Shown here one piece after another: positions 1 through 6,327 of a DNA stretch of 10,230 nucleotides. Within the stretch, counting starts at the first letter, position 1. Each line of letters starts with the position of its first letter. Position numbers and translations under genes: made by a program. The notes below the pieces were generated by a model, which saw only the letters and a list, made by a program, of their open reading frames with translations, did no database searches and was not told the origin of the DNA. Source of the DNA: Nocardioides sp. (GTDB lineage: Bacteria; Actinomycetota; Actinomycetes; Propionibacteriales; Nocardioidaceae); assembly GCA_030452025.1 (NCBI GenBank), contig JAKDNC010000077.1, positions 1-10,230 on the forward strand, read 5' to 3'.

Positions 1-102
1 CCAGCAGTTTCACTGTATGGACTGTGTACGGGCGTGTACGGAGCACATCCCGAAAACCCCGCACGACCAGGAAGACTGCTGTGTCGGGCCATGTACGGGC
101 CG
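1..102 (+). repeat. Iteron module, copy 1 (cut by window start)
   Basis: This is a near-perfect direct repeat of 404-505 at a constant offset of 403 bp. Bases 1-55 and 81-102 are identical to their counterparts, and nine substitutions fall between 56 and 80. It contains three iterons of the type TGTACGGGC, at 25-33, 35-43 (variant ending GAG) and 92-100. The first two lie 10 bp apart, about one helical turn. By comparison with copy 3 the module should extend roughly 30 bp to the left of the window. The repeat is seen directly; its role as initiator binding sites is inferred from the arrangement and from the replication-type gene downstream. Confidence 0.85.
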
Positions 103-158
103 GGCCGTCATGCAGGATGCGCGACCGCTTGCACCAGCCGACCGGGACCGCTCGCGAA

Positions 159-281
159 GACCATGCCCCGACATAGTTTCCGCAGGTCACCCCGCATTTC
201 TCGGGTTGGCCCGTACACGGCCCGTACACGAGTCCGCGATGAACGTGCAGGTCAGGCCCCGTTTACCCCCATCCCGTACAT
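159..281 (-). repeat. Iteron module, copy 2 (inverted, diverged)
   Basis: Read on the minus strand from 281 down to about 159, this stretch aligns along its whole length with 374-505, with small indels and clearly lower identity than copy 1. Iterons on the minus strand lie at 272-280, 220-228 and 209-217; the last two are 11 bp apart. The fourth, distal iteron present in copies 1 and 3 is degenerate here. The opposite orientation means copies 2 and 3 face each other across the AT-rich spacer. Alignment was by eye, so the outer boundary is approximate. Confidence 0.75.
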
Positions 282-373
282 CCCGACACTGCATTGCATA
301 CACGTGGGGGATCTCGGAGACATCTCCCTTATACACACACACATCTCAATCTCCATAAGAGAGATAGTTATAT
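282..373. other. AT-rich spacer; candidate origin / unwinding element
   Basis: This is the only clearly AT-rich stretch in the first 700 bp, lowest in GC from about 328 to 376. It holds the DnaA-box match, a short CA-rich run and small inverted repeats: GGAGA/TCTCC around 316-327, and ATCTC 343-347 with GAGAT 361-365. Iterons, a DnaA box and an AT-rich element together are the hallmarks of iteron-type plasmid origins, so this is the likely melting site. Origin function is inferred. A promoter in the TATATA patch near 370-376 is possible, but no matching -35 box was found. Confidence 0.5.
329..337 (+). promoter_or_regulatory. DnaA-box match
   Basis: TTATACACA matches the classical DnaA-box consensus TTATNCACA exactly and equals the R2-type box of E. 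coli oriC. Actinobacterial boxes usually prefer TTGTCCACA, so the form is not the typical one for this GC range. A chance match is possible but unlikely inside the one AT-rich patch between two iteron arms. Confidence 0.5.
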
Positions 374-505
374 ATGTACGGGATGAGGGTAAACGCGGCA
401 CGACCAGCAGTTTCACTGTATGGACTGTGTACGGGCGTGTACGGAGCACATCCCGAAATCCCCACATGACCAGCACGGACGCCGTGTCGGGCCATGTACG
501 GGCCG
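374..505 (+). repeat. Iteron module, copy 3 (complete)
   Basis: This is the complete copy of the module. It holds four iterons: 375-383, the helically phased pair 428-436 and 438-446, and 495-503. Its first 26 bp are the right arm of the inverted repeat shared with copy 2, and from 404 onward it is the direct repeat of 1-102. It ends about 170 bp before the likely start of the primase/helicase-like gene, so a protein bound here could also control that gene. No integrase or resolvase gene is adjacent to suggest a recombination site instead. Confidence 0.85.
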
Positions 506-678
506 AACCGAACGAGCCCCCAGGGGCCAAGTTCGGCCGTCGATCGGGCGGTGGCGTAGCCCCATCGACTCGAAGAAGTCGACTCGCGCGCCTCGTGGCC
601 TGGACCGATCCTCAGGTTCGGCGGGCAGGCCCAGCGGGAGCGTCCCACGAGAGGCGAGCCCCGCCCACTTGCCCGGCT
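506..678. other. Leader before the primase/helicase-like gene
   Basis: This GC-rich stretch contains no convincing gene. The downstream reading frame stays open through it, but its residues look unlike a folded domain and no SD-supported start is present. It contains TCGACTCG twice (565-572 and 579-586) separated by AAGAAG; the same bases also give a 6-bp inverted repeat (565-570 with 577-582). This may be a small operator or RNA hairpin. No promoter consensus was recognised. Confidence 0.35.
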
Positions 679-3600
679 ATGAACGCTCCTGATCCGCACA
701 CCCCGGCCGAGGCCCCCATCGATGACGACACCCTGGAGACCGCGCAGACCGCGAACGACGATCACGGCGCCGGTGTCCCCGAGCTCGCGGAGGACGCGTC
801 CTTCGAGGACGAGGGCGCCGGGCTGTCGGTGGCCGATATCGACACCGCCGTGACGCAGATGAGCGAGCAGCCGTTCCCGATCCCCGCCTATCCCGGGTCG
901 ATCGGCGACGTGTCGGTGGCCAAGCTGCGTTCCTCGATCGTCGCCCCGCTGGTCGCCCAGGCCCGCGGCTACCGCACCCTCACCGGCACCGAGGACGCGG
1001 GGGACACCCTGCGCCGGTTCGGCTTCGACGGTCGCCGCAACCCGGGACGCCACCTGCTGAGCCTGGCGCGGCAGGGGGCGTGGATGGAGATCCCGTACTT
1101 CAAGATGGATTCCATCGCTCGGGGCGAGCCGATCCTGGGCACGCTGCAGCTGCGGCCGGAGGACGACCCGCCGGAGGGGTCGAGCTGGGCGAAGTACATG
1201 TTCCTGGCCGGTTCCGGCACCGCCATCGATGCGCACCCGGCGACCCCGGCGAGCTGGTTCGCCGACAGCCAGGTCCCGGTGCTGCTGACCGAGGGCGTGG
1301 TCAAGGCCGACTCGGTGCTGACGGCGATGCTGCGCGACGCCGGGATCGCCGACGAGACGCTGTCCACCGCGGTCGGTGCCACCGAGCCCCTCCAGCACCT
1401 GGGCGAGCTGCTGGAGCAGGTCCCCGCCGACAAGCGGATCCTGGTCCTCGCCATCCCCGGGGTGCAGTCCTGGCGGCGTAACGACGAGTGGAACACCATC
1501 GGCATGCGCGACCGCGAAGCGATCATCTGCTTCGACGGCGATATCGCCCGCAACGCGGCCGTGTGGGACGCCGCCTACGGGCTGATGGAGTTCCTGGCCA
1601 AGCGCAACACCGCCCAGGTCAGCCTGATCGACCTGTCCCCGCGGGGCGATGAGACCGTCGACCCCAAACGCGGGATCGATGACTTCCTGGCCTACTCAGG
1701 CACGTGGAGCGACGCGCTCGGCCTGCGGATCGGGCAGCTGCCTCAGCGGCCGGTGGACGACACCGGCGAGAAGGGCCAGACCCGCGTGACCCGGGATGGA
1801 CTCGGGGTTGAGGTGTGCAACGTGCGCGCCGACCCCGCTGGCGGCCCGGACATCACGACCTGGCAGAAGGTCGACGACATCGGCGGGCGGCTGGTCAGCT
1901 TCGAGGAGTTCCGCATGCCGACCGCGGACGAGCTCGAGGGCGGACGGATCATTCCCGGTGCGGTCTCCCGCGCCGAGCGGCAGGCCGTGGTGACCGTGGC
2001 GTGGAAGACCGCCGAGGGCCTGATCGATTCCGCGGTGATCCGCGGCCCCAAGGCGATGCTCGATGAGGACCCCGCCAAGTGGGAGACGCGTTACGGGGCC
2101 GATGTGCCCACGAAGGTCTCGGCGCTGTCGTCCTGGCCTCCGCGCTCGGGCATCAACTGGACCCGTGCGATCAAGGACTACCGCGCCTCCGAGAGCACCG
2201 ACGATGTGCTGTGGGGCTGCCAGGGGTGGGTGCCGACCCGGGACGGGAACCCTGCCTTCATCGCCGGGCGGCAGGTGGTCGGCCCGACCGGTGCCGGCGA
2301 CGAGCGGGCCCAGGCGGGTCTGACCGCTGACGACTTCCCGAGCATCGACGACTACGGCGTGATCGATGCCGCGATGAGCCTCGAACAGCAGCGCGACCTG
2401 CTGCGCGGCGTGGTCGATGCCTACACCAGTGCCGACACGTTCGTCGACCCACGGTTCGGGATGGTCGCGTTGCTGGCCGGGGTGCGGCCGATCGTGCCGA
2501 TCACCCCGCACAGCGTGTTGTACATCGTCGGCGGACGCCGCTCGGGCAAGTCCTGGCTGGCCTCGATGATCCAGGGGTTCTGGGCCTCGCGCGGCGGTGC
2601 CTGGAGTGCCGAGCGGCTGCCGGGCTCGGCGATGGACACCCGCGCCTGGATGGAGAACGCGGTCTCGAAGTCGATGATGTGGGTGATCGACGACTTCGCC
2701 CCCAATTCCGACCAGCGGCAGTGGGAGAAGCAGACCAGCGACCTGGAGGCGATGGTCCGCTCCGCGTTCAACGGCACCGGCAAGGGCCGCATGACGGCGG
2801 ACATGAAGACGCGCGTGCAGAACCCGCCGCGCTCGTTCGTGGTGGTCACCGCCGAGAACGAGCTGCAGATCGACTCCGTGCGCGATCGGATGCTGACGCT
2901 GTACTCCGACGACGGGGGAGGGTTCATCAACCCGGCCTCCGCCGACCCGCTGGCCACGCTGAACGCGATGTCCGGCCGCGGGGACCAGGCACGCCTGTCG
3001 GCGCAGATGCTGCGGTGGATGTGCGACTGGTCCGCCCGCTCCTCCTACCAGCAGGTGCGTGCCACGTTCGTGCGGGAGCGGGACGACTCGGCCGGCGACG
3101 CCCGCCAGCACGTCGAGCAGGAACTCGGCGGTCAGGTCAACGCCACCCGTCACGCGCAGATCGTCTCGGAGTACCTCCTCAGCGTGACCATGCTCGAGCA
3201 GTACGCGCTGTATCTGGACATGGATGTGGAGTTCCTGGAGCGCGTCGAGTCGATGCGTGATGACCTGGCGGCGCTGACCGTGGACCTCTCGCGCACCCAG
3301 CAGGGCCGCACCGCCGGCCACGCCCTGGTCGATGCGCTGCGGTACCTGCTCGAATCGCAGAAGGGGTACGTCGAGCCGTTGGTGCCCAGCGACGTGGGGT
3401 CCCCGCCGACGGATGACCCCAGTGTGAACCTGCGGCTGGGCTGGCCGGCGGGCCGGGAGCCGCGCGGTGAGCCTCTGGGCCGCTACGTGCCCGACGCCCG
3501 CGGCAAGGGCCGCGACGTGATCGTCTTCTCCCGCGACGCGTTCCAGGTCGCTCGTTCCCGTGCCCGCCATTTGATCCCGGCCGGGCAGACCGCCCGCACC

Positions 3601-3759
3601 AGTTGGAAGGCCGTCTGGCACGAGGGCCTGGCCGCCGAAGGCATCTGGGGCCCGCGAATCCGCCACGGGGTGCCGACCGGGGAGATCGAGTCCCGGGCCG
3701 GTGGGGCGCGCGTGCGCGGGGTGCCGATCGACGTGGCCACCCTCTACGACGAGGAATGA
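679..3759 (+). CDS. Primase/helicase-like replication protein (DUF3854 TOPRIM-like + P-loop ATPase)
   Basis: The protein is 1026 aa if started at this ATG. Residues 1-70 are acidic and probably disordered. Residues about 90-345 resemble the DUF3854 TOPRIM-like domain: a PYF block, then LLTEGVVKADS with E205, FDGDIARN with D286/D288, and KRGIDDFL with D334/D335. Acidic residues of this kind bind metal in TOPRIM folds. A P-loop ATPase core follows: Walker A GGRRSGKS (618-625), Walker B MMWVIDD (666-672) and a sensor-1-like VVVTAEN (721-727). Such fusions prime and unwind DNA on plasmids, ICEs and phage satellites, so this protein may recognise the iterons upstream; that link is inference. The frame is open back to 34, but the upstream part is the repeat region. 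No good SD precedes 679, so the start is uncertain (ATG 466 and GTG 595 are in frame). The nuclease gene follows 81 bp later. Confidence 0.8.
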   Translation: MNAPDPHTPAEAPIDDDTLETAQTANDDHGAGVPELAEDASFEDEGAGLSVADIDTAVTQMSEQPFPIPAYPGSIGDVSVAKLRSSIVAPLVAQARGYRTLTGTEDAGDTLRRFGFDGRRNPGRHLLSLARQGAWMEIPYFKMDSIARGEPILGTLQLRPEDDPPEGSSWAKYMFLAGSGTAIDAHPATPASWFADSQVPVLLTEGVVKADSVLTAMLRDAGIADETLSTAVGATEPLQHLGELLEQVPADKRILVLAIPGVQSWRRNDEWNTIGMRDREAIICFDGDIARNAAVWDAAYGLMEFLAKRNTAQVSLIDLSPRGDETVDPKRGIDDFLAYSGTWSDALGLRIGQLPQRPVDDTGEKGQTRVTRDGLGVEVCNVRADPAGGPDITTWQKVDDIGGRLVSFEEFRMPTADELEGGRIIPGAVSRAERQAVVTVAWKTAEGLIDSAVIRGPKAMLDEDPAKWETRYGADVPTKVSALSSWPPRSGINWTRAIKDYRASESTDDVLWGCQGWVPTRDGNPAFIAGRQVVGPTGAGDERAQAGLTADDFPSIDDYGVIDAAMSLEQQRDLLRGVVDAYTSADTFVDPRFGMVALLAGVRPIVPITPHSVLYIVGGRRSGKSWLASMIQGFWASRGGAWSAERLPGSAMDTRAWMENAVSKSMMWVIDDFAPNSDQRQWEKQTSDLEAMVRSAFNGTGKGRMTADMKTRVQNPPRSFVVVTAENELQIDSVRDRMLTLYSDDGGGFINPASADPLATLNAMSGRGDQARLSAQMLRWMCDWSARSSYQQVRATFVRERDDSAGDARQHVEQELGGQVNATRHAQIVSEYLLSVTMLEQYALYLDMDVEFLERVESMRDDLAALTVDLSRTQQGRTAGHALVDALRYLLESQKGYVEPLVPSDVGSPPTDDPSVNLRLGWPAGREPRGEPLGRYVPDARGKGRDVIVFSRDAFQVARSRARHLIPAGQTARTSWKAVWHEGLAAEGIWGPRIRHGVPTGEIESRAGGARVRGVPIDVATLYDEE

Positions 3760-3785
3760 CATCGGAAACTGACGGGAGGCCTGGG

Positions 3786-3902
3786 ATGGCCCTGTCCTGC
3801 CACGGCCGGGTTGCGCCCACTTCTCGGGGAGACGACCACGATGAAAGGGGGCCGGGTGGCCTCGACACTGACCCGCGATGGCCTGCACCTGGAGGCGGAT
3901 GA
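3786..3902 (+). CDS. Possible 38-aa leader ORF overlapping the nuclease start
   Basis: An ATG here sits 6 bp after a perfect GGGAGG (3774-3779), a better SD site than the one for the nuclease itself. The 38-codon frame starts MALSCHGRV, is rich in Gly, Pro, Arg and Asp, and ends 61 bp inside the nuclease gene in a different frame. It could couple translation of the nuclease to the upstream gene, or be fortuitous. The peptide resembles nothing I recognise. Confidence 0.2.
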   Translation: MALSCHGRVAPTSRGDDHDERGPGGLDTDPRWPAPGGG

Positions 3903-5322
3903 TCTCGCTGCGGTGCGGCGCACGGCGCTGTCGCCGTCGACGGCGAAGACCCTGTCGTCCGGCTGCGCGGCCGGGTTCGCCTTCGGCAAGCTGGTCGGGG
4001 AGCAGGCCCCCGACCCGTTCGCCGCCACCACGCAGGGCACGGCCGCGCACACGGTGCTGGAGGACCTCTACGGTCTCCCGCGCGGCAAGCGCACCCGCCG
4101 CAAGGCCGCCAACCTGTTGTTGTCGCGGGTGGCGCAGTGGCGCCACGGCGACCTCACGGCCCTGTCGGACCCGGTCACGAGGCAGCTGTTCATCGCCGAC
4201 GTGATGGGCAAGTACCAGGGCATCTTCGAGATCGAGGACCCCCGCGAGGTCGACGTCGCGGCCACCGAGTGGCACCTGCAGGGCGTCGACGTTGGCGGGG
4301 TGCCCTTCGCCGGGTACATCGACCTGACCCAGCACGTCCGAGCTCGCGGCAAGACTGGGCTGCGGGTGATCGACCACAAGACCGGGAAGGTCCCCGACAA
4401 GCACAAGATCGAGCGGTACGGCGACGACCACGGCGACCAGATCCGCCTGTACGCCGCCGGACTGCGGCAGATCACCGACGAGCCGGTGCTGGAAGGTCGG
4501 GTCTACTACACCCGCCACGGGAAGTCGCGCGTGATCGCCGTGTCCGCCAAGCGTGTCGCCCAGACCGTCGGGGAGTTCTCCCGTGCCTGGGACGTGCACA
4601 ACGAGATGGTCGATCAGGCCATGTTCCCGACCAGAACATCGCCGCTGTGCGGATGGTGCCCGCTGGTCAACCTCTGCCCGGCCGCGCAGGCCTCGAAGTT
4701 CAACACTGACCGCACCGAGGGGCAGACCGCGCTGACCGCCACGGACCTGGTCGACATCGAGGAACCCGCCGTGACCGCGTCCTGCGAGACAGGGGGTGCG
4801 CCCACTGGCCCGGTGTCCCCGGATGAGCCGGGGGAGGAGATCGAGCATTCGAGGGAAGGAACCGACATGGCCGAGTACGCACTTGCGGAGGGCAAGCCGT
4901 GGGAGGAGGACGTCGCCGGCACACTCAACGGCGCCAGCTACGCGACCATCGGCTACTTCGGCACCGCCTCCCTGGCCTACGAGCTGCTGGGCAAGCACAA
5001 CGTGCCGATCCAGCGCGTGGCCGTCGACACCCTGACCGCCACCCTGGCGTCCATCATCACCGATGTCCAGGAGGGTCTGACCGGGCGGGCCTCGTTCCAG
5101 GACGGGACCAACACCCGCGTGCGCGGCGTCCTGCGGACCGTGCTCGACGCCGTGCCACCCCCGTTCGGCGAAGACGCGGGAACCTGGCAGCGGTGGATCA
5201 AGATGACCACCGGACACACCCGGTCGATCGCCGCGGCCGCCGTCCGGCTCGCCGAGGCCGACCACCCCGGGGTCGACATCGACACCCTGACCACCATCGC
5301 CCCGACCGCCGCGGAGGACTGA
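3841..5322 (+). CDS. PD-(D/E)XK Fe-S nuclease (Cas4/AddB/RecB type) fused to an unknown C-terminal domain
   Basis: The 493-aa protein starts at the ATG after GGGGAGA (about 3827-3833). Residues 30-285 form a RecB-like nuclease: SPST near the N terminus, GTAAH with H70, GYID with D161, VIDHKTGK with D178 and K180, and the downstream QIRLY motif (Q200, Y204). Cysteines C42, C270, C273 and C279 give the C-(n)-CX2CX5C arrangement that holds a 4Fe-4S cluster in AddB and Cas4. It probably degrades or trims DNA ends. No cas1, cas2 or repeat array is nearby, so a CRISPR role is not indicated. After a Pro/Glu-rich linker (about 286-342) comes a 151-residue domain I do not recognise, beginning at a methionine with its own SD. 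The nuclease lies between a primase/helicase-like gene and a small unknown gene, which suggests element replication or recombination. Confidence 0.8.
   Translation: MKGGRVASTLTRDGLHLEADDLAAVRRTALSPSTAKTLSSGCAAGFAFGKLVGEQAPDPFAATTQGTAAHTVLEDLYGLPRGKRTRRKAANLLLSRVAQWRHGDLTALSDPVTRQLFIADVMGKYQGIFEIEDPREVDVAATEWHLQGVDVGGVPFAGYIDLTQHVRARGKTGLRVIDHKTGKVPDKHKIERYGDDHGDQIRLYAAGLRQITDEPVLEGRVYYTRHGKSRVIAVSAKRVAQTVGEFSRAWDVHNEMVDQAMFPTRTSPLCGWCPLVNLCPAAQASKFNTDRTEGQTALTATDLVDIEEPAVTASCETGGAPTGPVSPDEPGEEIEHSREGTDMAEYALAEGKPWEEDVAGTLNGASYATIGYFGTASLAYELLGKHNVPIQRVAVDTLTATLASIITDVQEGLTGRASFQDGTNTRVRGVLRTVLDAVPPPFGEDAGTWQRWIKMTTGHTRSIAAAAVRLAEADHPGVDIDTLTTIAPTAAED
4867..5322 (+). CDS. Possible internally started C-terminal protein of the nuclease gene
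   Basis: AAGGA at 4856-4860 lies 6 bp before this in-frame ATG, a textbook ribosome site inside the nuclease gene. Translation would give a free 151-aa copy of the C-terminal domain (MAEYALAEGK...), predicted to be mostly helical, with a conserved-looking W-rich segment near 5187-5202. Two readings fit: an ancestral separate gene fused to the nuclease by loss of a stop, or deliberate production of both a long and a short protein. The function of the domain is unknown. Confidence 0.35.
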   Translation: MAEYALAEGKPWEEDVAGTLNGASYATIGYFGTASLAYELLGKHNVPIQRVAVDTLTATLASIITDVQEGLTGRASFQDGTNTRVRGVLRTVLDAVPPPFGEDAGTWQRWIKMTTGHTRSIAAAAVRLAEADHPGVDIDTLTTIAPTAAED

Positions 5323-5325
5323 CCC

Positions 5326-5877
5326 ATGAGCACCGCTGACCATGCGCAGATCATCATGGCCGCCCACGACCGGGTGGCGAAGCTGGACACCACCGAGGAC
5401 GGCCTGGTGCGAGTCCCCGGCATCGAGAAGGCGGTTCCCCGGCAGGTGGCGGTGTCCAAGGCGATCCGCGAGCTGGTCGCCGAACTGTCCGAGGGGTCGG
5501 CCTCCTGGAAGCTGATCGACCGGATGACCGGCCACGCCGAGGGTCTGGACCTGAAGAACTTCGTGGGCACCATCGTCAAAGTCACCCGGGAGAAGTCCTC
5601 CACCCGAGGCAAGCTGCTGCTGTACACCGGCACGAAGCAGGAGGTCGATGGGGTCGATCCCGGCTACGAGATCGTCCGCACTGAGCGGACCGATGATCCC
5701 GAGGGGCTGATGGTCGCCTCCGAGGCGAAGGCCTTGCTCGGCCACCGCGTGCTGGTGTGGGTAGTCCTCGAACCGTGGGCGAACAACCCCAACAAGAAGA
5801 CCCGCGTGCTGATCCACCTGATGGACCTGGGAGCCGACGACCGCTACGACGCCGACGCGGACGCTCTGGCGGCCTGA
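5326..5877 (+). CDS. Hypothetical 183-aa protein, third gene of the cassette
   Basis: It starts 3 bp after the nuclease stop codon, with GGAGG (5313-5317) inside the end of that gene and 8 bp before the ATG, so the two are tightly coupled. I do not recognise the family. The first 75 residues look helical. From about residue 80 the chain alternates hydrophobic strands and basic loops (GTIVKVTREKSS, KLLLYTG, RVLVWVVLEPW, RVLIHLMDLG), and it ends in an acidic tail (DADADALAA). A small beta-barrel such as an OB fold with an acidic C terminus would fit a single-stranded-DNA-binding accessory protein, but this is a guess from pattern and context. The gene is followed directly by a strong terminator hairpin, which makes it the last gene of the cassette. 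Confidence 0.7.
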   Translation: MSTADHAQIIMAAHDRVAKLDTTEDGLVRVPGIEKAVPRQVAVSKAIRELVAELSEGSASWKLIDRMTGHAEGLDLKNFVGTIVKVTREKSSTRGKLLLYTGTKQEVDGVDPGYEIVRTERTDDPEGLMVASEAKALLGHRVLVWVVLEPWANNPNKKTRVLIHLMDLGADDRYDADADALAA

Positions 5878-5893
5878 CCGACCCGATGCGTCA

Positions 5894-5925
5894 CGGGCCA
5901 CCTCCGATCGTTCGGAGGTGGCCCG
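5894..5925 (+). terminator. Strong terminator-like hairpin ending the cassette
   Basis: A perfect 14-bp inverted repeat (5894-5907 with 5912-5925) encloses a 4-nt loop, TCGT. It lies 16 bp after the stop of the third gene. No T-run follows, which is common for terminators in high-GC actinobacteria. The hairpin is palindromic, so it could also stop transcription entering from the right. Confidence 0.8.
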
Positions 5926-6327
5926 CTGCCTGCCTTGCCCGGTAGAGAACTGCTACCGGACTTAGCACGGGCGGGTGTGAACATTCGCGTCACTGGGGCC
6001 CACCAGTATTGCGCGTGGGGACCACCGAGCGAGCTTGTCGATGGCGCGCTTCAGAGCCGTCAGTGGCGTGCTTGGGAGCCACCCCGCTTACGCGTAGTCC
6101 GCCACGCGAGGTGCGGAGCCAGCGATACGGGCGCGGGTTCGCGGACGAAAGTCGCTGCTGCCGGGAAGGGCCCCACTTCCACACTGGAAAGTCAGCTCGG
6201 CCCGGTGCCGGGTTCGGCGACGCTCGCGCGAGGTTCGACCACTTCTCGCACGCTCATCGACCCAGCCAGGAGGCGCCGCGCGCAGAGCCCCCGGAACTGA
6301 TGTGCGACGACTGGACCGTGAGGTAGC
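5926..6327. other. Unrecognised scar region between cassette and truncated mmeI-like gene
   Basis: These 400 bp hold no gene I can support. Open frames exist on both strands, but their translations are Arg/Ser/Pro-rich and look like chance frames. The tail of the mmeI-like frame runs through it to 6088. One short minus-strand stretch ending at TAA 5962-5964 reads LKRAIDKLARWSPRAILVG, which looks more protein-like and could be the last ~40 residues of a decayed gene. No attachment-site duplication, insertion sequence or tRNA was detected. Confidence 0.4.

Larger units (their letters stand above)
256..399. repeat. 26-bp inverted repeat flanking AT-rich spacer
   Basis: The left arm (256-281) and right arm (374-399) are reverse complements at 24 of 26 positions. 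Each arm contains an iteron followed by a conserved GGGTAAACG block (read outward). They bracket 92 bp of much lower GC content than the surroundings. At this spacing a simple hairpin is unlikely; paired protein-binding arms on either side of a melting region fit better. Confidence 0.8.

Noticed and set aside
1..505. CRISPR array or diversity-generating template/variable repeats
   Set aside because: There are only three long units, one of them inverted, with no short regular repeat-spacer pattern. Differences between the direct copies are not adenine-specific and no reverse transcriptase is present.
34..678. N-terminal extension of the primase/helicase-like protein through the repeat region
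   Set aside because: The frame is open, but it crosses the iteron modules and the AT-rich spacer, lacks SD-supported starts and has no domain-like sequence. DNA-level repeat structure explains the region better.
3841..5322. CRISPR-associated Cas4
   Set aside because: The fold and cysteine pattern fit the wider Cas4/AddB/RecB nuclease group, but there is no cas1, cas2 or array nearby and the C-terminal fusion is unlike adaptation proteins.
1696..5901. A 1401-codon open frame on the minus strand across all three cassette genes
   Set aside because: The three + genes share one reading phase and have G/C-rich third positions, which keeps the antisense frame free of stops. Its translation is low-complexity (Gly/Arg/Val/His-rich) with no domains, while the + frames have clear catalytic motifs.
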